The position numbers and the translations under genes were made by a program. A stretch of 64,000 nt of DNA, from positions 248,001-312,000 of the forward strand of contig NC_018513.1 of assembly GCF_000292915.1 (NCBI RefSeq). Direction: 5' to 3'. Below are positions 28,632-38,400 of the stretch, in pieces. Positions within the stretch are counted from its first letter, which is position 1; every line of letters starts with the position of its first letter. The notes beneath the pieces were generated by a model. That model saw only the letters and a list, made by a program, of their open reading frames with translations. It was not told the DNA's origin and did no database searches. Source of the stretch: Burkholderia cepacia GG4. Its GTDB lineage: Bacteria > Pseudomonadota > Gammaproteobacteria > Burkholderiales > Burkholderiaceae.

Positions 28632-31205
28632 ATGGAAGAAATCGAACGATCGTCTTCGCGCCTCAGCTTTGGCAAGCGAGTCATGGACGACTGGTATATC
28701 CATCGTATCGGCATCGAGTTCTTGGAGAAAGGGCTTCAGGCGATCGTCATTGCTGCACTAGAGTCTGCCCCGGGGGTGGCCTATGAGCGGGCAAATGTAA
28801 TCAAATTGAATCTCGCGTCCTTACGAATATCTCTGCTTCGATACGACGATTTCTTTGACGCCTCGTTTCCAGTGCTTCTGGAGTCGTGGAGCCTCTCGGC
28901 TCAGAGTGAGCAGACGATCACGTACCGTTCATACCTCGACTCGCTAAATCCGCCGATTCTTCATCGGAAAGAATTGTTGCTGCCGCCATCGCATCCACTG
29001 CGCCCGAAATTCGAAGCGGTTACCCGTCAGGCAGAGGAATTGGGGCTGTTCGACGAGACAACGACGATCGGTTTTCGAGAAAATTGGTCTCGTCTGGTTT
29101 CTGCCAAGGGATACAAGATTGTCGGTTCGGACTTCGTACCAATTGGAAATATGGAGATTGAGTCAAAACACCTTCCAGTTGATATTTCGGATCATACTCC
29201 GGTATATCGCCATCTCACGGCTCTAAGTAGGTGGAGTCTGTCAGCCCCCGTTCAGCTTCTAATACGACACGCCTTACTTTCCCCGGGCAAAGAGATCCTA
29301 GATTACGGTTGTGGTAAAGGCGACGATATCGCCACCCTGAACGCTCAAGGCTACTCAGCTCGTGGTTGGGATCCGTTCTATGCTGCCGATAATACGATAA
29401 GCCAAGCCCCCGTAGTCAATCTGGGATTCGTTCTGAATGTCATCGAGGACCCGAATGAACGACGGGAAGCCCTGCATAGGGCATTCCATGTCGCGGATGA
29501 AGTACTGGCTATTGCCGTCATGTTGGGTGGAGGTGCGACACCAGGACTTCCTTATCGTGATGGGGTGCTCACGTCGCGGAACACGTTTCAGAAGTACTTT
29601 TCACAGGAGGAGCTGAAGCAGTACGTCCAACAGGAGCTTGGTGAGGAGGCGTTTCTAGTTGGGCCGGGCGTGTGTTTCGTGTTCAAGGATAAGAATGTCG
29701 AGCAACGATTTACTGCCAATCGATATCGTCGACGGGATCTGCCGAATCGAATCCTCAAACGACATCACAAAGAAAGCAGCGTACGACCTCGTAAACCATC
29801 GAGCGCCTACGAGCGCTTACCGGAAGATGCTCGCGCGTGGCTCGGGCGCATGTGGGAAGTTGCCCTGGATCTGGGGAGAGTGCCAGAACGCGACGAAGTG
29901 CCATTTCTGCCGGATATTGAAAACAATGTTGGATCTTATCGGCGAGCATTGCGCTTCATCGAGACAGCGTTCGATCGAGCCCAGCTGACGATGGCAGCCG
30001 CTGTCCGCGCTGATGACCTGCGTCTATTCTTTGCATTGGGGCACTTTTCAAAACGCCCTCCGTACAGAAGCCTCGAAACGAGGTTGCAGAGAGACATCAA
30101 GGCGTTCTTTGGCGATTACCGATCCGCGCAGGCTGATGGTATGCGGCTGCTTAGGGATGCGGCCACCCCAGATGCAATTCGGATGGCTTGTCGGGTAGCT
30201 GCAGAACAAGGCATAGGTTGGCTCGACAAGGAAGACGCTTTGCACCTGCATACCACTGCAATAGACCGACTTCCGGTGATTCTCCGTGTTTACGTCGGAT
30301 GCGGCCTCTTGATTTATGGAGATGCCGGGGAGGCTCAGCTGATCAAAGTACATTCGTTATCCGGAAAACTTACCTTGCTTGAGTACGAAGGCTTTGATGC
30401 GTCTCCTTTGCCTCTCATGGCCAAGCGCATAAAAATAAACATCCGGAAACAAGACTATGAAGTTTTCGAGTACGGGGGAAAATACGAGAAACCATATCTG
30501 TATTACAAGTCGCGCTACCTAAACGAAGAGTACCCGAGGTATGCAGAGCAACTGGCGTTTGATAGTGAGCTGGAACGGCTTGAATTGTTCGACTCCGCTG
30601 GGCATGGGATTCCTGCGCTAAAGTTTGCTGATTCGCTCGAGCTGCATCGACGATCTGTCCGTGGTTTCTCTCTTGTTAGAAGTGACACTATTCCACCATT
30701 GGATCAGTCATGTGGAAAATACTTCTGCTATCGCGATTTCATTGAATGTGGCGAAACACAGCTGAACACAGGCATCGACAATGCTCCTCAACGACCAGAA
30801 TCGTTCAATGCACTGCACGATCTGGCAACCAACCTCTTGGATCCGATCATCGATTACTTCGGCGGCATCAAGCTGACGTACGGATTTTGTTCGCGTGCGT
30901 TGAGCAAACACATCAAGGCGCGCGTCGCTCCCCAGCTCGACCAGCACGCTGCCTATGAACGTAGTTCGAGAGGAAAGCTGATTTGTGACAGAGGAGGGGC
31001 TGCATGCGATTTCATTGTCCCGGATGAGGACATGGAAGAGGTCAGTCGGTGGATTATGGAAAATTTACCGTTTGACCGACTGTACTTCTATGGGAAGGCG
31101 TGCCCCGTACACGTCAGCTATGCAGAGAAGCCACAGGGTGACGCGTATGAGATGAGAGAGGTAGCCAACGGGCGACGCATACCTCGTCCCATAATCCATC
31201 GCTGA
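28632..31205 (+). CDS. Phosphorothioation-associated putative methyltransferase with C-terminal DD-peptidase-like domain
   Basis: This protein has 857 residues. The N-terminal about 400 residues match the putative methyltransferase family often annotated beside DNA phosphorothioation genes: GKRVMDDWYIHRIGIEF, KLNLASLRISLLRYDDFFDA, LNPPILHRKELLL, and a class I SAM-binding motif ILDYGCGKGDDIATLNAQGY (about 220-240) followed by GWDPFY. The last about 110 residues differ. LTYGFCSR, LDQHAAYE (His about 772), GAACDFIV (Asp about 793) and CPVHVSYAEK (His about 827) reproduce the order His-Asp-His of zinc DD-peptidase/Hedgehog-fold (M15-like) domains. The ATG at 28632 follows GGGGAGCGG. Lower GC than the core genome suggests transfer. 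The target (DNA, protein or other) is unknown; the second domain is my inference from motif order. Confidence 0.75.
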   Translation: MEEIERSSSRLSFGKRVMDDWYIHRIGIEFLEKGLQAIVIAALESAPGVAYERANVIKLNLASLRISLLRYDDFFDASFPVLLESWSLSAQSEQTITYRSYLDSLNPPILHRKELLLPPSHPLRPKFEAVTRQAEELGLFDETTTIGFRENWSRLVSAKGYKIVGSDFVPIGNMEIESKHLPVDISDHTPVYRHLTALSRWSLSAPVQLLIRHALLSPGKEILDYGCGKGDDIATLNAQGYSARGWDPFYAADNTISQAPVVNLGFVLNVIEDPNERREALHRAFHVADEVLAIAVMLGGGATPGLPYRDGVLTSRNTFQKYFSQEELKQYVQQELGEEAFLVGPGVCFVFKDKNVEQRFTANRYRRRDLPNRILKRHHKESSVRPRKPSSAYERLPEDARAWLGRMWEVALDLGRVPERDEVPFLPDIENNVGSYRRALRFIETAFDRAQLTMAAAVRADDLRLFFALGHFSKRPPYRSLETRLQRDIKAFFGDYRSAQADGMRLLRDAATPDAIRMACRVAAEQGIGWLDKEDALHLHTTAIDRLPVILRVYVGCGLLIYGDAGEAQLIKVHSLSGKLTLLEYEGFDASPLPLMAKRIKINIRKQDYEVFEYGGKYEKPYLYYKSRYLNEEYPRYAEQLAFDSELERLELFDSAGHGIPALKFADSLELHRRSVRGFSLVRSDTIPPLDQSCGKYFCYRDFIECGETQLNTGIDNAPQRPESFNALHDLATNLLDPIIDYFGGIKLTYGFCSRALSKHIKARVAPQLDQHAAYERSSRGKLICDRGGAACDFIVPDEDMEEVSRWIMENLPFDRLYFYGKACPVHVSYAEKPQGDAYEMREVANGRRIPRPIIHR

Positions 31206-31244
31206 CTCACTCGCTTACGATCGGAGTAGTACGGAACTGGGCCA

Positions 31245-31535
31245 TTGGCCGTTGACATCAGGAAACGCTTGCGAGCCGAGCATATGGTGGTCGTATTTAA
31301 TCGCCTTCTTGTACTGTGCCGGTTGCTGAGGTTTCTGCTTGCCGATACCGCAGTGAATTCTCTGAGCGATTGGTGGATATGTGGACATACCACTACAAGT
31401 TGCAGATCGACTTCGGCTGATGGCAAGCCCTCTAATAATAGTCTCATCGGAACGTTCAATGCGTGGTTCCAAAACGAATGCTTGAACATGCACCAGTTTG
31501 AGTCGTTGGCAGAGGAGGAACTGAAAGCTTGGTAA
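31245..31535 (+). pseudogene. Decayed IS3-type transposase fragment
   Basis: The C-terminal part reads DGKPSNNSLIGTFNAWFQNE and CLNMHQFESLAEEELKAW, a worn form of the IS3 ending PGKPTDNAFIESFNGxFRxECLN. The catalytic Glu before SFNG is now Gly, so even this piece is inactive. The upstream part is not transposase-like. Confidence 0.65.
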
Positions 31536-31954
31536 ACTAGCGACAATCTGTGCCGATATCCAGATCATGGCGTGCGGTTTGGCCTTGTGGCCGCCGGCTA
31601 TCCAAGCGACAGTTACGCCTCTAGAGCGAGGAAGCCGGCAATGAAGATACCATGGCGAATGACGCGACTACACCGATGGCGAAGACGATCAGGTACTCGA
31701 GTAGGGATTGGCCGGTGGACATCACGGCTGAGAGGTATGCCAACGCGGGGTTGCGTTGGCGGAACGGTAGGGCGTCGTCGTGCTCGTAGCGGCAACAGTG
31801 ACGCAACCGGTGCTTTTTTGAATGTAACGTGTGTTTTTGAGTTGTTGTCGAAGAATCAGATTAGTGTCTAATTCGGGCGATTGGGGAGCGCTGGCGCTAG
31901 GTTGGGCTCGATTGTACCCATGCGATAGCGCGCATAAATGCAGAGAGACAAGGC
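31536..31954. other. Intergenic region ahead of sspF
   Basis: This stretch should hold the sspFGH promoter. I see a short inverted repeat ATTAG-TGT-CTAAT at about 31861-31873 but no convincing -35/-10 pair. A minus-strand frame at 31621-31806 (61 codons) contains one possible membrane helix (LLEYLIVFAIGVVASFAMVS) but lacks a ribosome site, so I do not call it. Confidence 0.4.
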
Positions 31955-33862
31955 GTGATTGAAAATCCACAATATGAGCGCAAAGAAAGTGAGGGGCTGC
32001 CAGCAAGTAGCTGGGTCAGATTTCTGCGTAGCTATGGCCCGACGCCGAACAACTTGACGATGTTCGACGAATACGTGTCCGGTGCGCTGGGTAGGGCGAG
32101 AGTCCAACCGATTAGCCTGTCGACGCCGCAGCTCGAGGCGATGGTTCAGCATATCGAATCCAAGGTGCCGGGGTCACTATTGATAGCCGGGACGGCCGGC
32201 GATGGCAAGACTTACCACTGCCGGGCTCTGTGGGCCTACATTGGCGGCGATCCCAAAGTCTGGGCGGGTAAAGGCAATGTAAAGGAGCTGCTCCTGCCCG
32301 ACGGCCGCTTGGCAGTCTTCATCAAAGATCTCTCCGAGTTCAATGGCGAGGAGAGTGATGTGCCGTTGCAGCGGCTCGAAAAGTCAGTTCTGGGAGGCGA
32401 TGACTCTGAGGTGGTGATCTTGGCGGCCAACCACGGCCAACTTCTTGACCGCTTGCGCGATCTGGGCAAGCGTCAGGGCCGAGTCCACCCACTTCGAAAG
32501 CCCCTGCAAGAGCGCTTCCTGCAAGCGGGTCCGGCGCCCGATCGGCTGGCCGTCTTCGACCTCAGCCGTACGACTACCCGCAAGACGCTCGACGAGGTCG
32601 CCAAGGCAGTGGCAGGTCATCCTGAGTGGGACAACTGCAAACGTTGCTCGCTCAAAGCTGACGGCAAGATCTGCCCGATCGATGAAAACCGCCGCAGGCT
32701 TCTTGGCGATTCTGATGGAGGGCAACTCGCGCGTCGTCTGGGTGATCTGGTCGAAATTGCGCGGCTCAACGGGCTGCACCTTCCGGTGCGCGACCTGCTT
32801 GCGCTGTGCTCAAACATGGTCCTTGGCTATTCCGACGCCAAGGACGCCAAGGAAAACCTGATGACCTGCGCGGACGTGGCCAAGATCCAAGAAGGCGGCC
32901 ACATCGGCAAGGCCAGCATCTACGCTAATGCCTTCGGAGCTAACTTGCCTACGCGCAGGGCCGCCGACCGTCCCGTCTTCAAGGCCATGGCCAGCTTCGG
33001 AGTCGGGGAGGAAACCACTAACGCGGCCGACGGCCTCTTGGTATACGGCAAGGATGATTCGCGGCTCCAAGCCGACTTCAATCGCCTAGTGGGCGGAGAT
33101 CCTGTCTACGGTGCGACTGCTGAATTCCGTGCTGGTCAAGACGCTTACTTGGAGGGGCACGAGGGTGCGCGCTTGGAGGGCGGTTCGTCCGAGTTCTTGG
33201 ATATGCTCGAAGCTCAGCGTCGCCGGCTCTATTTCACCGTGCCGGAAGCCGAGGCGGGCTACTCCCGCTGGTCGATGACCGCCTTTCGCTTTGCGGGCGA
33301 CTACCTGGATATCATCGAATCACTCAATTTCAAGAAACCCGTGAACGAGACGGTCCGAGGGAATATCGCCAAGGGACTCAACCGGGTCATGACGGGCCTG
33401 CTCTTGGAGAATGTCGATCGCATCTTCATCGCTAGTTCTGGCGGCTTCACCCAAAGCCGTGTGAGTGTGCTCTGCGACCATGAGACGCCTTCGCGGCGAC
33501 AAGGCGGGGTGGGCATGGCGATCAAGCTCGACGAGGAGACCGGTCGCCCGCAGCTCGACGTATCGCTCTCGCCCGGCCCAGGCAATTCTGTTGCCTTCGA
33601 TCTCACACCCATCCGGTACGAGTTCTTAGCGCGCGTTGCCAGCGGCGCGCTGCCGGCGAGCTTTTCCAACGAATGTCTTGAGGACCTGCTGGCTTTCAAG
33701 GCCAAGCTGCTGCGCAAGGCTGAGATCGTTCGCAACGCCAGGCTCGCAGGTGACGACGACGAACTTGGCGGGGAGGCAACCGCGCTGACGCTGAATTTCA
33801 TCGACATCGAACCTGGAGGCCGCGGCTTTGCTCGTCCCGTGACTGTGAGGGCGCCGGCGTGA
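31955..33862 (+). CDS. sspF: SspF: DptF/DndF-like P-loop ATPase of the phosphorothioation restriction arm
   Basis: This 635-residue cytoplasmic ATPase belongs to the SspFGH group, homologous to DndFGH/DptFGH, which damages DNA lacking phosphorothioate marks and blocks phage replication. A Walker A motif GTAGDGKTYHCRALWAYIGG begins near residue 78, followed by LAVFIKDLSEFNGEES. A cysteine cluster NCKRCSLKADGKICPIDENR lies near residues 226-245, as in DptF proteins. The GTG start at 31955 is chosen for lack of an earlier codon; an ATG about 35 codons later is the alternative. The stop overlaps sspG by 4 bp (GTGA), indicating translational coupling. Naming is by domain type and operon order. Confidence 0.82.
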   Translation: MIENPQYERKESEGLPASSWVRFLRSYGPTPNNLTMFDEYVSGALGRARVQPISLSTPQLEAMVQHIESKVPGSLLIAGTAGDGKTYHCRALWAYIGGDPKVWAGKGNVKELLLPDGRLAVFIKDLSEFNGEESDVPLQRLEKSVLGGDDSEVVILAANHGQLLDRLRDLGKRQGRVHPLRKPLQERFLQAGPAPDRLAVFDLSRTTTRKTLDEVAKAVAGHPEWDNCKRCSLKADGKICPIDENRRRLLGDSDGGQLARRLGDLVEIARLNGLHLPVRDLLALCSNMVLGYSDAKDAKENLMTCADVAKIQEGGHIGKASIYANAFGANLPTRRAADRPVFKAMASFGVGEETTNAADGLLVYGKDDSRLQADFNRLVGGDPVYGATAEFRAGQDAYLEGHEGARLEGGSSEFLDMLEAQRRRLYFTVPEAEAGYSRWSMTAFRFAGDYLDIIESLNFKKPVNETVRGNIAKGLNRVMTGLLLENVDRIFIASSGGFTQSRVSVLCDHETPSRRQGGVGMAIKLDEETGRPQLDVSLSPGPGNSVAFDLTPIRYEFLARVASGALPASFSNECLEDLLAFKAKLLRKAEIVRNARLAGDDDELGGEATALTLNFIDIEPGGRGFARPVTVRAPA

Positions 33863-35412
33863 GCGACATCATCAAACGTCCAGAGATCAAGAGCGTCGAC
33901 TTTTGCGTCGATGAGAATATTTGGGGGCACCGCCTCTACGACGAGCAGCTTCCGCATTTGACAGTGCTCGAGTTCTTGGGCGTACTCGGCTCGAACCTCG
34001 ACAAGCCGTTGCGCTCCCACGAGGGCTCGGGTGGTGCGATCAAGTTTCGACCCCAGCGGCAAATCCGCCTGCGCGGCTTGCTGTTCAACAACCCCTACGT
34101 CGAGTCTATCGCCGAAAGTGCTCTACCTGACGAGGAGAAGTGGAAGCAGTGGTTCGAGAAGTTCGACCAGGGTAAGACGGGCAACGGCGATGACGACATG
34201 GCCTACCTGCGTCACTCGTTCTCTAGCTTCGACGACTTCGCCAAGGCAATCGAGCTGTTGCGCTCCTCCTCGTTCGAATCACGTAGTAACAAGCGTTGGA
34301 GCTCGAAGTTCGTCTTCCCTTTCGGTCCCGACGCCCTCTATGAGGACTTGGAGATCGACTCGCGCGGTAAGATGAGTAACGACCGGCGCTTCTTCGCGCG
34401 CACTGGCGAGTTGCTCTATCTGATGCTCACCCGTGCAAAGCGGGGAGCGGAGCTTGGCGACATCTTGGCCAAGCGTCTGTTTGACCGCGAGGCTCCGATG
34501 AACCGGCTGGCGCGTGCGTTGCAGGGGCCGCCACAGCTTGCAGACGATCCCCGGCCTTCGGGCTACTTGCCCGAGGTTTCGAACGCGCGCTTCGATCAAA
34601 TCTGCGAAGACTGGCTGTCCATTCTTGCCAAGGATATGCCAATCTACGACGCCTTGGAGCACCTGATCACCATCTCTGGCCTGAACATGCTCCTCTACTT
34701 CCTTGAGCGGGCCAAGCGGATCGCGGGCGATGACGATCCAGTCGAGATCGTCTGCGAAATCGTTTCCAGGGAGCGAACGAAAGTTCGCGCGCTCTCAGGC
34801 GACAGCTACCAGTTTAATCAGGGGCTGCCAGCCAAGGCGGTGCGTGCTCATGTGGAGTCGGTTCGGCAGGACACTTCATGGAGCGCGGCCGTCTCGAGTG
34901 AATTTCCCGAGGCTGAGCGTGTGAAGCATATGCGTGAGCGCTTCCAGTGGCCGCCGCCCGATGGCGGCGACGACGAAGAATACTCCGGAAGGAGCCCGGA
35001 CGATCTCGTCGGAAAACTGGTCGAATTGGCACTCGCGCGGCACGAACAGCATGTCGGTAAGATCCACGCGTCTTGGGCGCGCGCGATCGGCCTCAGCTCT
35101 CGCCGACTTTCGCGCCGTACTCGCTACGCTCCCAACGACCGACTGCTCAAGTCGATCGTAGTGGCCATCGTGGACGATCGCATGCAGTTCGACGAGTTTC
35201 TGGCCGAAGCCAAGCGGCGCTATGGTCTGGTGCTCGGCGACGCCGAAGGCGCGCGCTTGATTGACGCTAAGTTGGTTGACCAAGAGGAGTTCAGCGAGAA
35301 TCGGAACAACCTCGAAGCTCGACTTGTTGGCTTGGGCTTGGTCCGCAGGCTTTCCGATTCTTGTTCGTTTGTTGAAAACCCGTTTGCGTTTAAGGGAGAG
35401 GCTGAATGCTGA
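33859..35412 (+). CDS. sspG: SspG: DptG/DndG-like subunit
   Basis: This 517-residue protein has no enzymatic motif that I recognise. It matches the expected middle component of SspFGH/DndFGH in length and place: between the DptF-like ATPase and the large HerA/FtsK-like protein, with overlaps of 4 bp and 7 bp. N-terminal features are VDENIWGHRLYDEQLPHLTV and HEGSGGAIKFRPQRQIRLRG; the C-terminus (YGLVLGDAEGARLIDAKLVD) resembles a winged-helix tail. It probably bridges or regulates the F and H ATPases. The function is inferred from position. Confidence 0.78.
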   Translation: MSDIIKRPEIKSVDFCVDENIWGHRLYDEQLPHLTVLEFLGVLGSNLDKPLRSHEGSGGAIKFRPQRQIRLRGLLFNNPYVESIAESALPDEEKWKQWFEKFDQGKTGNGDDDMAYLRHSFSSFDDFAKAIELLRSSSFESRSNKRWSSKFVFPFGPDALYEDLEIDSRGKMSNDRRFFARTGELLYLMLTRAKRGAELGDILAKRLFDREAPMNRLARALQGPPQLADDPRPSGYLPEVSNARFDQICEDWLSILAKDMPIYDALEHLITISGLNMLLYFLERAKRIAGDDDPVEIVCEIVSRERTKVRALSGDSYQFNQGLPAKAVRAHVESVRQDTSWSAAVSSEFPEAERVKHMRERFQWPPPDGGDDEEYSGRSPDDLVGKLVELALARHEQHVGKIHASWARAIGLSSRRLSRRTRYAPNDRLLKSIVVAIVDDRMQFDEFLAEAKRRYGLVLGDAEGARLIDAKLVDQEEFSENRNNLEARLVGLGLVRRLSDSCSFVENPFAFKGEAEC

Positions 35413-38400
35413 CCGATCGCATCATCGGGCGCGTCGGCGCAGACATCCTCGCCAAGCGCATTTCCAATCCCGAGCAGCCGGGTGACACGGCGGCGCTCTT
35501 CCGGCTCGACAAGCTCTCGGCCAGCCAGATCGCGGCAGTAGCGCGGGCGATCTTGGCTAATCCGGATCTACTTGCCCGCGTTGATCTGATGATTCCCGAG
35601 GCACTGGTCGAAGGCCAGAACCTGCCTGCGGAGATCCTGATTTCTCACAACGCTGGCTACGTGCGCAACAACGCTGTGACCTCCAAGGCGTCAATCCTCA
35701 CGGCGAACGGCAACGAGCATAACCTGGCCGACACACTGGGTCATGTTATGGCCATCGGTGCTAAGGAGATGCGAGTCGACCCCGAGCCTTGGGTCGAGGC
35801 TGCGTTATACGCGGGCGGACTCTCGCCGGTGCCTGACGACCGGGCTGTGTTCTATGCAGCTCTCGATGGACTGATTTCCTCCTCTGAACTCTCGCTGGTA
35901 CAGCTTGGCGGGTTTTGCTCCGACATCGTCGAGGCGATTTGCACCCGTGGCTTGCCCATCCGTGATGCAGTCGGTTTTGCGCTGCCGCGAGCGGGGCTTC
36001 CCAGGGATAGCTCTTTCTTCTCCAACGCCAAGACGTTCGCGGCTACGCGCAAGCCGTGGCAGAAGGCCTTCTCCAAGCTCTTCACCCAGCGAGCGCCACT
36101 GCTCAAGAAGCTTCGACAGAACGGCCAACCGCTCGACGCTGAAGAGCTTGCCGAGCGTATCGAAGCCAACGCGGCGGAAATCACCGAAGGTGCGCGCCAG
36201 GCACTAGACGCATTTGCTATAGCTCCGGCTGGCGATCAAGAAGCGGCCTCGGACCTCGCGCAGTTCGAGTGGGAAGGCGACGGCGTTTACTTGGCATTCG
36301 ACAAACCTAAGGAGAAGCAGCTCGGCTTGGCCGACTCGACGATCCATTTTTTTGACCACGACTGTGATCAAGAGAATTCTTTGGACGCCGAGTGCCGTAC
36401 GCTTTTGGATGACTTGAAGTCGCGCGAGCGCCGCTCCGACTTCAATGAGGAGGATGAAGAGTTTTTCGTCAGGCATCGCCGCTTGCTTGAGCAAGATGCC
36501 AGGCTTTGCTCCCGCTGGGAAAAGGCCCTGTATGGTAAACCCATCGAGTGCAACGATTTCTTTGACGGCTTCGTCCGCGTGGTCAACAGTTTGCATGCCG
36601 GCCTGCGCGATCATGAGGGTGAGCGCATCCTGCGATTTACCGTCACCAAGGGCCGCAAGGAGTGGCGCGAACGCTTCAACTATGATGTCGGCAGCTACTT
36701 CTCGGCGATGTATCGCGGCTTGAAGGAGCTGATGGGCTCCAAAGTCGATTGGAAGGTCGAGCGGCTGGGCAATGCGAACTTGCCCGACCCGCTGTTTGAC
36801 TATGAAGCGTTCTTTGCCAAGGAAAAGGAGCTGCGCAACGACAAGAAGAACAAGGTCCGGCCAAATGCCTCGCTTTCGCGGACAGCATTGCAGATCAAAT
36901 TCGATGTCGCCCTGATGCAGGTCGCAAACGGCAAAGAAACGGTGCTGGCCAAGACACAGCTCCTGTGGAGTTACAAGCCAACGTCGATCGGTTTATCGAT
37001 GGCCGCCGATATGCGACGCCTCCTGGAGAAAGGAGCGGTGGGGTGCACGGAAGTTTCCCGCAGACTCGTGAGCAAGAAGGGGGGCGTCCAGAATGTCTCT
37101 CTGATCGACACCGGCACCTTGGAAGCGACCTATTCGACGGACGCCGGCTCGCTAGTCCCCGCGGCCAATAAGCTGCGCAGCCTTCGCCACGATATAAAGG
37201 GGCGGATTAAAGAGCTCTATGACGAAGGTCGGTTGACGCTGCATCAGCGCGACGAGATCCGCGGTGCGTGGGATAAGTTCGAGGAGGAGTACATCAAGGC
37301 GTTGGAGGACTTTGTCTCCACGGGCCTGCATGGCGAGGCCGTCATGCGGCAGGCCGAATCCTTTGGAGTGCTACTGACGACCTTAATGGCTCACGCGCGC
37401 GGTGACGTTTGCCGTTCTCGCTTGGTCTCCGAGGTGCTTTCGGTTGGTACGGCACGCGTGGCTGGCGACAATCTGGCGCTGATCATCCCGCCGTGGCACC
37501 CAGAGCGGATGAAGGCGTTGGCAGTTAAGTCCCGGCGCGTGGCAGGTTTTGCCACGCACTTGCTCGCAAGTACGAACATTCTCTACGGAGATCGCGAGAT
37601 CTTCATGCGTGAGCTCTCCGATGAAATCGCGCACCCGTTCTATCCCGAGATAGCTGTCCTCAACCGCGCGGGTGCTCCGGTGCTGGTCTCTGAGAGCAGC
37701 ACGGTCAACGGTTACAGCCTCTTTGAATCGCCTACGCGCGGCGTCGAAGACGCCATGACCGATGTCGATCCGGCTGGTGCTGCCAAGCAGGTGCGCGAAC
37801 TCTTAGAGCGCTACGTCGGTTTACAGCCGCATGAGGCCTCCAACCTTAGTGTTGTGCTCTACAACGCCGATGCGGCGGAGTTGCCCCTCGCGACTGTGCG
37901 TGAGCTTTCATCGATTCAGGTGGATGGAAAGCTCCAGTGCAGTGTGTCAATGCGCCACTCTGATCCGGCGAAGCTTCGTAGCGTCTATGGTGAGCTAGTC
38001 AACAAGGCCGGCGACGATCCGAATCTGCCGGTGGTTAGCGAGACCAGTGACAACTTCATCTCGAAGCTGCGCATCTCTGTAATGCCAATTTCAGCCACAC
38101 CCAGCGAGAGCGCGCAGGGCTTCAAAGCCTTCGACGTCGCTTTCCTGCATGACGTGATCGCGCGCGCAGCCAAGTCGGAGTGGTTGTCAGTTCCCTGGAC
38201 TAACGATCGGCCCACTATGGAGCATGCGCCCTCGCGATGGTCCTACCGTAGCGTCTCAGGCGAAAACGAGCTCAAATCGACGACGTTCTTGACGTGCCCT
38301 TGGCAGACCGCTTCGGGCTGGGCTTATGTGTCCGCCGTCGCCGCCGTTTGCCGTCAAACTGATGCGTTGCCCGACGAGCGATATCTGCCGGCCCGGCGCA

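Noticed and set aside
31621..31806. 61-codon minus-strand frame with one possible membrane helix
   Set aside because: No ribosome site and no recognisable family; kept only as a remark.
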